A stretch of DNA of 6,974 bases from JACPDD01 sp040900105 (GTDB lineage Bacteria; Patescibacteriota; Microgenomatia; Levybacterales; UBA12049). Positions within the stretch are counted from its first letter, which is position 1. Each line of letters starts with the position of its first letter. Below, piece after piece: positions 1 to 6,196 of the stretch. Where the stretch lies: NCBI GenBank assembly GCA_040900105.1, contig JBBDZP010000017.1, positions 1 through 6,974 of the forward strand. Reading direction: 5' to 3'. Made by a program: the position numbers and the translations under genes. A model generated the notes under the pieces. The model was given only the letters and a program-made list of their open reading frames with translations, was not told the origin of the DNA and searched no databases.

Positions 1-1
1 T

Positions 2-829
2 ATGAAAAGATTACTTCTTTGGGTTGCCCCGCTTCTTGTTGCAATTCCGGTTTTTATAGGGACAGTTGTTTATCTTAACCAAAAAACTGGGAAAGGAGCC
101 CTCCAAGTTACATCCATCCCGGATAGTAATGTTTATCTTGACGGAAAACTGGTTGGCAAAACCCCGCTTTGCAAATGTGAAACAGCGGATATGATTCCCG
201 TTGGGGATCATGTTGTAAAACTTATTCCGTCAAGCGGCGATTTTTTGCCATTTGAAGGAAAAGTCACAATTTATAAATCGGTACTTACGGTTTTGGATAG
301 AACTTTTGGAAATGGAGCATCTTCCGCAGGATCTATTATTACACTTACTCCAATAGCAGATAAAGACATCGCGCAGTTTTTTGCAGTTTCTTTTCCTGAC
401 AAGGCGCAAGTTCTTCTTGATGGAAGTCCTGCCGGAGCAACGACCCTAACGCTATCAAATATTACAGCATCTGATCATGAGCTAACTTTCAAAAAAGAAG
501 GATACAGCGAAAAGGTAATTAGAGTAAGAGCTGCAAAAGGATATAAACTTAGCTCAATTGTATATTTAGGAATTTCAGATGAGATTGCTTCTCCGTCTGC
601 TGTTGCCTCACCTGCCGCAGCGCTATCTGTTGCTAGGGTTTTAATCCTTGCAACACCAACGGGCTTTCTTAATGTGCGTAGCACTGCGTCTTTATCGGGA
701 GCGATTTTAGAGAGAGTAAATCCAGGAGACAGTTTTGAGCTTGTTTCTGAAACTACAGGATGGTATGAGATAAAATTGGATAGCGGTGACACAGGATGGA
801 TCAGTTCTCAATACGCCTCAAAACAATAG
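2..829 (+). CDS. Membrane-anchored protein with two PEGA-like repeats and a C-terminal SH3b domain
   Basis: A 275-residue protein, probably exported and tethered to the membrane, facing outward. Residues 4-24 form a hydrophobic helix after MKR; there is no lipobox Cys, so it is a signal anchor rather than a lipoprotein. Residues about 32-102 match the PEGA pattern (GALQVTSIPDSNVYLDGKLVGKTPL, i.e. small beta domain with xVyLDGxxxGkTPl). Residues about 117-190 look like a second, more divergent PEGA repeat (VSFPDKAQVLLDGSPAGATTL, then KKEGY). An Ala/Ser/Pro linker (about 193-209) leads to an SH3b domain at 212-275 (LNVRSTAS, PGDSFELV, GWYEIKL, GWISSQY). PEGA and SH3b domains are generally linked to surface or cell-wall binding; the ligand is unknown. 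The ATG lies one base from the window edge, so its ribosome site cannot be seen. It ends convergently, 21 nt from the UbiA-family gene. Confidence 0.85.
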   Translation: MKRLLLWVAPLLVAIPVFIGTVVYLNQKTGKGALQVTSIPDSNVYLDGKLVGKTPLCKCETADMIPVGDHVVKLIPSSGDFLPFEGKVTIYKSVLTVLDRTFGNGASSAGSIITLTPIADKDIAQFFAVSFPDKAQVLLDGSPAGATTLTLSNITASDHELTFKKEGYSEKVIRVRAAKGYKLSSIVYLGISDEIASPSAVASPAAALSVARVLILATPTGFLNVRSTASLSGAILERVNPGDSFELVSETTGWYEIKLDSGDTGWISSQYASKQ

Positions 830-849
830 CCTACCTACCGGCAGGTAGG
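830..849. repeat. Near-perfect 20-nt palindrome between convergent genes; possible bidirectional terminator
   Basis: CCTACCTACCGGCAGGTAGG pairs with itself at every position except one A/C pair (837/842), giving a 7-bp stem (CCTACCT/AGGTAGG) around ACCGGC. It fills all but one base of the gap between the TAG of the plus-strand gene (827-829) and the TAG of the minus-strand gene (851-853). No T-run follows on the plus strand. On the minus strand the sequence after the stem is only mildly T-rich (CTATTGTTTTG). It may act as a weak or factor-assisted terminator or RNA-stabilising hairpin, or be a copy of a dispersed palindromic repeat. The palindrome is seen; the role is inferred. Confidence 0.6.
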
Positions 850-850
850 T

Positions 851-1801
851 CTACGGACCAACTACATAGATAATTACAAGGACCATTATTATCCAAAGCA
901 ATACTGTTGAAAGAAGGGCCTTGTCGGAAAGTAAAACTTTTTCAGGACTTTCTCCTTCGTGCTTTTCATAAATATCCTGAAGATACCGCATAAGTCCATA
1001 GACAACAGGAATGATTGTTATCATGAGCCATTTTCTCTGGAAAAACGCGGGAAGAAATTCCGGTAAAAGAATGCTAACCCCCGGTTTAAAACCCTGAGGG
1101 CTTTCAAGGAAAGTAAAGAGTGCATAAGAAATAAAAGTTGACGTCGCAAAGATAGAAGCATATAGATCTAGAAGTCTCTCCGAATAATGAGAAAGTGTTT
1201 TTCTGATTGCCGCAATGTTTGCTTCTTTGTTTTGGGAAACAAGAGTTAACTCAGACCGCCTTTTTCCAATAGCTAGGAAAAGTGCTAGGGAAATGGTTGT
1301 TAAAAGCAGCCATACAGATATGTGATAACCGCTTACAAATGCTCCCGCATAAACTCTAATAATATAACCTGATGCAATAGCTAGGATATCTATAACGGCA
1401 ATGCCTTTAAGAAATATAGAATAGAGGAGCTGTACGGCAACGTAAGCCACCGCCACAATAAAAAACGCTGGAGTTAAATAGAAAGAAAAGTAAAGACAGA
1501 AAACAATGAGAGCCGCGGCAATAGTCAAGGCCATTGGGATAGGTATATCTCCGTGCGCAAGGGGTCTAAATTTTTTAAATGGGTGAAGCCTGTCCTTTTG
1601 AATGTCAAAAATATCATTAACAATGTAGGCAGCCGATGATAGTCCGCAAAAGAGGAAGAACCCAATTAATACCTTCTCAAGAGCCATAGGATTGAATAGT
1701 TGTCCGGAGAAAACAATTGCCGCAAAAATGGCAAAATTTTTAATCCATTGCCTAGGCCTAAGCAGTCTTAAAATGTTTAGTTCAAGTCTCTGAGTTGTCA
1801 T
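851..1801 (-). CDS. UbiA-family polyprenyltransferase, decaprenyl-phosphate phosphoribosyltransferase (DPPR synthase)-like
   Basis: A 316-residue integral membrane protein with about nine hydrophobic segments. The UbiA first Asp-rich motif is at 62-70 (NDIFDIQKD), followed by HPFKKFRPLA (73-82). The second conserved region is near 127-153 (YSIFLKG, D138, then YIIRVYAGA), and LAIGKRRSEL lies at 176-185. The opening LLRPRQWIKN, the HPxKxxRPLA motif and the GKRRxEL stretch are characteristic of the branch containing mycobacterial DPPR synthase (Rv3806c), which transfers 5-phosphoribose from PRPP to decaprenyl phosphate, rather than of quinone or heme prenyltransferases. The product would be a lipid-linked ribose phosphate used for cell-envelope pentose transfer. 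It is last in the operon; its ATG lies 20 nt inside the end of the WecA/MraY-like gene and has no clear Shine-Dalgarno, suggesting coupled translation. Family assignment is strong; exact substrate is inferred. Confidence 0.85.
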   Translation of the reverse strand: MTTQRLELNILRLLRPRQWIKNFAIFAAIVFSGQLFNPMALEKVLIGFFLFCGLSSAAYIVNDIFDIQKDRLHPFKKFRPLAHGDIPIPMALTIAAALIVFCLYFSFYLTPAFFIVAVAYVAVQLLYSIFLKGIAVIDILAIASGYIIRVYAGAFVSGYHISVWLLLTTISLALFLAIGKRRSELTLVSQNKEANIAAIRKTLSHYSERLLDLYASIFATSTFISYALFTFLESPQGFKPGVSILLPEFLPAFFQRKWLMITIIPVVYGLMRYLQDIYEKHEGESPEKVLLSDKALLSTVLLWIIMVLVIIYVVGP

Positions 1802-2852
1802 TGTTTTTGTTTAATGCGATATGCAGGAAAAGCAATCCTCCTCCTACAACAATCCCGACCATGATTAAAGCAAACAACTTTCCCCTGCTTGATAGGAGTA
1901 ATGAAAGTGAGCCTAATATAGCAGAAATAATCCAGTAAAACAACGCGATGTGTCTTTGTCCAAACCCAAAATTTAAAAGCAGATGATGTAAGTGTTTATT
2001 GTCATGCCAGAAAGGAGAACGGCCGGTTAAAATTCGTCTTGATATAGTAAACGCTCCGTCAATCATGGGAATTCCCATAACCAAAACGGCAGTTGCAAGC
2101 TTTGCGCTTGAAAGCATTGAAACTGCTGCAAGAAGCAGGTAAATTGCCGTTGCCCCATATCCGGGGAAAATTCTTGCTGGATAAAAATTAAAAATAAGAA
2201 AGCCCAATGACGCACCGGCAATTATAAAAGAAAGTTTTGCAGATAGTATGGAAAGAGAATCAAAGGGTCCAAACCTAAGACTTAAAAGACCAATAACAAT
2301 CGCAGATATAGCGACAATGCCGGGCATTTGCCCGTCTACGCCTTTACTCCAGTTGAGCATATTCATAACCCACACAATCCATACAACCGCGATGACATCG
2401 GAAAGAAGTATGCCCAGCGGCAGTACTATGCTGTTTAAGTAAAAAATTCCTCCAAGGGGGTTTGTGATGAACGGAATGCTTATGCCGCTTGTTACAACTA
2501 TAATTGCACATAATACATTTACCGGAAGGCGGATGTAAGGAGACAAGTCATACTTGTCATCCAAGACACCAATAGACAAAGCTATAAAAGCAGCTAGTAA
2601 TAAAGAGCCAACCGTGTTGGTTAAAGGAAGTAGCAGTAGGCCTCCTGCCAAAACACCAATAAAAAGCGGGATTCCTCCTCCTCTTGGAATTGGAACCTTA
2701 TGGATAATTGCCGGATGTTTATGTTTGGCAGGATCATCAATTATTCCAAATTTTTTGATAAGAATGAGACAGAGGGGAGTTGCAAGAACCGTTGCAATAA
2801 AAGAAATAAGAAGCGGCGCAAAAATTACATTACCTGTAAAGTTTTCAATCAT
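1782..2852 (-). CDS. WecA/MraY-like polyprenyl-phosphate sugar-1-phosphate transferase homologue with altered active-site motifs
   Basis: A 356-residue multi-pass membrane protein of the glycosyltransferase 4/MraY family, whose members transfer a sugar-1-phosphate from a UDP-sugar to polyprenyl phosphate at the inner face of the membrane. Visible motifs: DDPAKHKHPAIIHKVPIPRGGG (split as DDPAKHKHP at 39-47 and PIPRGGG at 54-60), GVLDDKYDLSP (95-105, with Asp98/Asp99), NMLNWSKGVDGQ (164-175), FPARIFPGYGAT-like region (224-235) and DNKHLHHLL (284-292). Two expected Asp residues are missing: the first Asp of NxxDGxDG is Lys170, and the Asp of the GD(S/V)GS motif is Tyr232. The Lys/Tyr forms may be a lineage variant with changed chemistry, or the protein may have lost classic activity. 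Its ATG directly abuts the TAG of the 117-residue protein; no strong ribosome site is seen. It is more WecA/TagO-like than a housekeeping MraY, judging by the HLHH region and operon context. Confidence 0.82.
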   Translation of the reverse strand: MIENFTGNVIFAPLLISFIATVLATPLCLILIKKFGIIDDPAKHKHPAIIHKVPIPRGGGIPLFIGVLAGGLLLLPLTNTVGSLLLAAFIALSIGVLDDKYDLSPYIRLPVNVLCAIIVVTSGISIPFITNPLGGIFYLNSIVLPLGILLSDVIAVVWIVWVMNMLNWSKGVDGQMPGIVAISAIVIGLLSLRFGPFDSLSILSAKLSFIIAGASLGFLIFNFYPARIFPGYGATAIYLLLAAVSMLSSAKLATAVLVMGIPMIDGAFTISRRILTGRSPFWHDNKHLHHLLLNFGFGQRHIALFYWIISAILGSLSLLLSSRGKLFALIMVGIVVGGGLLFLHIALNKNNDNSET

Positions 2853-3206
2853 CTAGATTACCAAGCTTATTATAACTACGCTAAAGATAAGTATTAAAAG
2901 TATGCAGAGGAGTGTAGTAACTGCAAAAATACGTGAAAGAAGAGGGTTTTTTGCATGAACAAAAGAAGAAAGAATCAAATTAATAATTAGAATCAAAACG
3001 GTTGTAAGCAAGGGGATAAATATAGTCAACTTGGGTCCAATTCTGTCATTGCCCCAGGGGAGTTGATTAAATACGGGAATAAATGGAGGTAAACTGAAAA
3101 AGCGGAGAAGTACGTAAGCGAAAGTTAAAAGTATTATAAAGATAGACAAAAGCGTGGATTTATATATGATTTTATCTGTTCTTACAGGTTTAAAGAATTC
3201 TTTCAT
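2853..3206 (-). CDS. Small three-helix membrane protein of unknown function
   Basis: I do not recognise a specific function. The 117-residue product has predicted membrane helices at about 16-36, 59-83 and 90-114, with a short charged N-terminus (MKEFFKPVRTDK). Between helices 1 and 2 lies a loop rich in Pro and Gly (LPPFIPVFNQLPWGNDRIGPK, about 39-59) that vaguely recalls the DUF1648 pattern of a Pro-rich loop followed by a helix; this is only a resemblance. It overlaps the end of the GT39 gene by 17 nt, and its stop codon abuts the WecA/MraY-like ATG with no gap, so it is translated within the glycan operon. A good Shine-Dalgarno (AGGGGGTG, 9 nt before the ATG) supports this start and its being a real gene. 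It could be an accessory subunit of a neighbouring membrane enzyme. Confidence 0.72.
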   Translation of the reverse strand: MKEFFKPVRTDKIIYKSTLLSIFIILLTFAYVLLRFFSLPPFIPVFNQLPWGNDRIGPKLTIFIPLLTTVLILIINLILSSFVHAKNPLLSRIFAVTTLLCILLILIFSVVIISLVI

Positions 3207-4662
3207 AAATCTTTACACCCCCTATGTTATTTACTTCCCTGTATTCCATGAGCTGGATTTGTAAGGGTGGAACGTTTGGCATTACAATTATAAACTTGGG
3301 TTTATTGTTGGCAATGCCCCTCTCTGTATTTTCTGTTCCGTCCTTATATCCTGTTATGTGGTATGTAACTGCGTAGCGGCCAGGTGGTAGCTTATCCGAA
3401 AGAGCGTAAACTTGGGCATTATTTCCCCAAATGAAAATATTATCATCCTTATCTGTATGCATCTTTATAAATTGGACAAGTTGATAATCTCTGGGCGTAC
3501 TTCTGTCAAAAAATGCCCGGTAGTTTGTAACAGACTTATTACCTGTGACAAATGAAATGAAATTCTGATAATAGAAAGGCGTTTTTCCATAAAACCAAAA
3601 GTTCTTTAAGATTAAAACAAAACTTATAAGGAAAATAAGAAGTGTAAATTTCCTAAGCTTTTGCTCATATGCAATAAGACCGATGAAAAGACAAAAGCTC
3701 GGCAAAAGCGCTAGAAGGTAGTGGATGTATGGGCGCCCGGAGAAGAATGCATTAAAAAGAGAAAACGCAAACCAGAGCGAGATAAAGATGAATGTTCTTG
3801 AAAAGTTGGCCCTTTTTATAAAAATAAAAAGAGCGCTCCCAAAGAGAATAAAAAGTTTTAACAGAAGAAGTCCTTGGGGGATTATAAATTTATTTCCATA
3901 TCCAACATAGCCTACGTTTTGTAAGAAAGAGGCTTGTACGAAATCCGAAATAGCGCCTCTAAATAGAAAGTACAGCGTAGTGGCAAGTATAGGAAGTGTA
4001 AAGCCTACTAAAAAGGGAGAAAGATTTTTTATTTCTTGAACCAAAAATTTTCTTACTTCCCAAAGATTAGTAATCCGTAAACTATGAGGAGCACTGACAA
4101 CAAGCAGGAATAGAAAAAAGGCGGCAAAATCAAAAATGCCGACAATTTTAATAAGAAAAGCAAGAGATACCAATAGTCCGACAAGCAGTCTATGTCTTTG
4201 CGATTTTACAAGAATAAGACCTGCCAAAATTAGAGGAAGAAGCATAAAGTTTTCTGAATTTGCAATGTTTCCTTCAAGTAGGGGAAGACCAAAGAGAACA
4301 GCAAACAAGCCCGTTGTCCATAGGGAAATCTTAAACTTTTCTTTAAAAAGCTCTCTTGCTAGAGCATGAAACGCTATGACGGATAGGACTCCAAAAACAA
4401 GAGAGACAAGCCTTATGACAAACTGGTCGGAGTCAAAAAACGCGTAAATAAGATAAAGAAGAGGAGGTTTATTGTCCCAAATCTCTGCGTATAAAAGTCT
4501 TCCGTTTCTTACGGCATGGCCCAAGACCTGGTAAATTCCTTCATCTCCGTACCAGTAGGGCTCAAATAGGGAAGGAAGGCGGAGTAAGAAAAAGAAAAAT
4601 GAAGTAACTAGAAGAAACCAAAAGCTAATACTTTGCTCAGCCTTCGATATGAGTTTCATCAT
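3190..4662 (-). CDS. GT39/ArnT-like GT-C membrane glycosyltransferase
   Basis: A 490-residue multi-spanning protein of the dolichyl-phosphate-mannose protein mannosyltransferase/ArnT superfamily. These enzymes take a sugar from a polyprenyl-phosphate donor and transfer it on the outer side of the membrane. After the first helix (about 13-29) comes the catalytic acidic loop YWYGDEG (Asp40-Glu41), then WDNKPPLLY (62-70), the typical GT39 pattern. EGNIANSENFMLLP (130-143) and the GRPYIHYLLALLP stretch (309-321) also fit. From about 390 to the end is a soluble domain (NIFIWGNNAQVYALS, then KLPPGRYAVTY), probably extracytoplasmic, as in many GT39-like proteins. The start is the first of two tandem ATGs, with GAGGA 9 nt upstream. 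It is the only gene in the run separated from its upstream neighbour by a gap (40 nt). Donor and acceptor are not deducible; a lipid-linked pentose made by the UbiA-family neighbour is one possible donor. Confidence 0.85.
   Translation of the reverse strand: MMKLISKAEQSISFWFLLVTSFFFFLLRLPSLFEPYWYGDEGIYQVLGHAVRNGRLLYAEIWDNKPPLLYLIYAFFDSDQFVIRLVSLVFGVLSVIAFHALARELFKEKFKISLWTTGLFAVLFGLPLLEGNIANSENFMLLPLILAGLILVKSQRHRLLVGLLVSLAFLIKIVGIFDFAAFFLFLLVVSAPHSLRITNLWEVRKFLVQEIKNLSPFLVGFTLPILATTLYFLFRGAISDFVQASFLQNVGYVGYGNKFIIPQGLLLLKLFILFGSALFIFIKRANFSRTFIFISLWFAFSLFNAFFSGRPYIHYLLALLPSFCLFIGLIAYEQKLRKFTLLIFLISFVLILKNFWFYGKTPFYYQNFISFVTGNKSVTNYRAFFDRSTPRDYQLVQFIKMHTDKDDNIFIWGNNAQVYALSDKLPPGRYAVTYHITGYKDGTENTERGIANNKPKFIIVMPNVPPLQIQLMEYREVNNIGGVKIYERIL
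3216..3223 (-). promoter_or_regulatory. Shine-Dalgarno for the 117-residue membrane protein, inside the GT39-like gene
   Basis: AGGGGGTG on the minus strand differs by one base from AGGAGGTG and sits 9 nt before the ATG at 3206-3204. It is embedded in the last codons of the GT39-like gene (encoding the GGV stretch near its C-terminus). It supports the chosen start and the 17-nt overlap. Confidence 0.55.
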
Positions 4663-4671
4663 ATTTCGAAT

Positions 4672-4676
4672 TCCTC
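4672..4676 (-). promoter_or_regulatory. Shine-Dalgarno for the GT39-like gene
   Basis: GAGGA on the minus strand lies 9 nt before the first ATG (4662-4660) and 12 nt before the second, tandem ATG (4659-4657). The spacing favours the first Met. Unlike the GT2 and UbiA-family genes, which start without a clear site inside the gene before them, this gene has its own recognisable site. Confidence 0.55.
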
Positions 4677-4682
4677 AATACT

Positions 4683-4703
4683 ACACTGAGCTTGTCGAAG
4701 TGT
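4683..4703. repeat. Short CACTTCGACAAGCTCAGTG-type intergenic repeat with hairpin potential
   Basis: On the minus strand the element reads CACTTCGACAAGCTCAGTG with one further base on each side, so that ACACT and AGTGT at its ends form a 5-bp stem; an alternative inner stem CTT/AAG is also possible. It begins at the last base of the GT2 stop codon and takes up about half of the 40-nt gap before the GT39-like gene. From memory, this motif resembles a short repeat scattered between genes in many environmental bacterial genomes including CPR members; this window holds a single copy, so its repetitive nature is not shown here. Confidence 0.5.
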
Positions 4704-6196
4704 CATAGTTTTTCGGTTACCTTATATTCTAGGCGTTTTCCAAACATTAGTTGTGTATGGGAAATAAGGGCAGGCAGAGTTGAAAGGAAGAATCCTGCGA
4801 CGGGAAGAAGTATAAATTCAAGGGGGAAAAGAATATGTCTTAGAAGTGATGCCTTTGCGTGCTTGGGCCTATGCCTGTAGTCGATAAGAACCATTGCAAT
4901 TAGCGCTATAAGACAAGAAGTTAAAATTATTCCGGCAATTCTTGAAAGGCTGTATCCCAATGCAGTTCTTGAAAAAACAGGATTAACCAAAGTTGTGACA
5001 TTTGCGGCAATTGTTATTATGAACCAATTAACCGGCCAGAGAAAGTGGTCAATTAAAACGTTATAAAGCATTATTGTTTTTCTGACAAAAGGAACGCCTG
5101 GAACTGTAAACCACCATTTTATAAACAGCGGATCGTCTGAAACTCCCCAGGACCATCTTCTTTCTTGTTCATATTTATTTGTGAGAGTTTTAATAAAGCT
5201 TGAAGATTTGGGAGAATCCATAGATGTTTTTAAAAATATGGGTTCAACCCAAACTTGCCCTTTTAATTTATAAAAAGCTTTAAAGAATATTCTGTAATCT
5301 TCGGGAATTACATCTGTATCCCAAAATCCGATATTTTTAAGGAGCTTGAAGGAAAGAGAATATGTTGAGTTTGCTACCATACGGTCTCCCTGGATAAGAA
5401 GAGCAGTTCTGTGCAGGCTTCCAAAAAAGGCAATAACTCTAACAGGAGCCGGAACATTCCAGAAATTATTATAGTGAACATTTGCCGATTGCCAAAATTT
5501 GTGGTAACGCTTGGGGTCATTCAAGAATTTAAATGAGAGATACGCGAAATACTGCTTGTCAAAAATAGAATCTGCGTCAACAGAGGATATTGTGGCATAT
5601 TCAATATCTATCACACCTTTTGTAACTAATTTCTGGTATGCTGCTTTTCCCGCGTAAGCTTCATTTGAAGACTTCCCTTTTATCTCACCGGGTATATCAG
5701 GATGAAGTGTTGCAAAAATTCCACCAAATTCGCTTCCAAACTCTTTAATTAAAACATCTGCTTTTTCTTTTGCTCCTTCTTCTCTTTTTTCCATTCCCAA
5801 AACTACATAGATCCGTTTGGCCGGAAAAGTCTGCGTTGTAATATGTGAGAGGGTTTTCCTAAGTTTCTCCAAAGTCTCTTTGTAATTGGGGATTATTACA
5901 ACATGGTTAACTTTTGAGAAGTCTTCATTCTCGCTACCTAGCTTTACCCAATCTAATTTCTCGGCTGTTCTTATTTTTCCTGACGCAACGGCGGCTGTTA
6001 TCGCCAAAGAGAAAGATTTATAAAACCAGTAGACGTCAAAAAACAAAATAAAGTAGGCAAGAATATAAGGGATAAATAAAGATCCCCAAACAGGGAATAA
6101 TATAAGAGTCCAAGAAACAAAACCGGGCAATATTTCAAGAGCCCTTCTTGTTTTTATTGGATAACGCGAGAATATTGTGTCAAAAAATGTAGTCAT
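4703..6196 (-). CDS. Family 2 membrane glycosyltransferase, cellulose-synthase-like
   Basis: A 497-residue processive-type GT2 enzyme. An N-terminal hydrophobic region (about 25-60) precedes the cytoplasmic GT-A domain: VVIIPNYKE (99-107) for nucleotide-sugar binding, DADS (207-210) as the metal-binding DxD, PEDY (298-301) with the likely catalytic Asp, and QERRW (344-348), the QxxRW motif of cellulose, chitin and hyaluronan synthases. About three to four C-terminal helices follow (near 378-400, 418-438 and 452-474), and the end (LEYKVTEK) resembles the C-terminal segment after the last helix in BcsA-like enzymes. This architecture fits transfer or polymerisation of a UDP/GDP-sugar with export through the membrane; sugar and product are unknown. 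No PilZ domain is seen, so c-di-GMP control is not indicated. Its ATG overlaps the TatD stop in an ATGA junction and lacks a clear Shine-Dalgarno, pointing to coupled translation. Confidence 0.87.
   Translation of the reverse strand: MTTFFDTIFSRYPIKTRRALEILPGFVSWTLILFPVWGSLFIPYILAYFILFFDVYWFYKSFSLAITAAVASGKIRTAEKLDWVKLGSENEDFSKVNHVVIIPNYKETLEKLRKTLSHITTQTFPAKRIYVVLGMEKREEGAKEKADVLIKEFGSEFGGIFATLHPDIPGEIKGKSSNEAYAGKAAYQKLVTKGVIDIEYATISSVDADSIFDKQYFAYLSFKFLNDPKRYHKFWQSANVHYNNFWNVPAPVRVIAFFGSLHRTALLIQGDRMVANSTYSLSFKLLKNIGFWDTDVIPEDYRIFFKAFYKLKGQVWVEPIFLKTSMDSPKSSSFIKTLTNKYEQERRWSWGVSDDPLFIKWWFTVPGVPFVRKTIMLYNVLIDHFLWPVNWFIITIAANVTTLVNPVFSRTALGYSLSRIAGIILTSCLIALIAMVLIDYRHRPKHAKASLLRHILFPLEFILLPVAGFFLSTLPALISHTQLMFGKRLEYKVTEKL

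Larger units (their letters stand above)
4659..4706 (-). other. Possible 15-codon mini-ORF bridging the GT2 and GT39-like genes
   Basis: An ATG overlapping the GT2 stop codon (CTATGAC, 4706-4704) opens a frame reading MTLRQAQCSIEEFEI. Its TGA (4661-4659) overlaps the first ATG of the GT39-like gene (ATATGATG). Both ends thus form ATGA-type junctions like that between TatD and GT2. It could let ribosomes pass from GT2 to GT39 by coupling. A frame this short can easily be open by chance, and it has no ribosome site of its own, so it is recorded as a possibility, not a gene. Confidence 0.2.

Noticed and set aside
475..792. Minus-strand open frame opposite the PEGA/SH3b gene
   Set aside because: It is the antisense of a clear domain-bearing gene; its translation shows no recognisable motif and there is no ribosome site or operon logic.
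830..853. Canonical rho-independent terminator
   Set aside because: The stem is good but no T-tract follows on the plus strand and only a broken T-rich stretch follows on the minus strand, so it is recorded as a palindrome with possible terminator role.
851..1801. Quinone or heme biosynthesis role for the UbiA-family protein
   Set aside because: The HPFKKFRPLA and GKRRSEL motifs and the glycan operon context favour the phosphoribosyltransferase branch, and no quinone or heme genes are nearby.
2542..2558. Inverted repeat GACAAGT-cat-ACTTGTC as a regulatory hairpin
   Set aside because: It lies within the codons of the conserved DDKYDLS motif of the WecA/MraY-like protein, so coding constraint explains it; there is no gene boundary nearby.
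2554..2856. Plus-strand open frame opposite the WecA/MraY-like gene
   Set aside because: The minus-strand frame holds conserved family motifs across the same bases; the plus-strand product is a low-information shadow.
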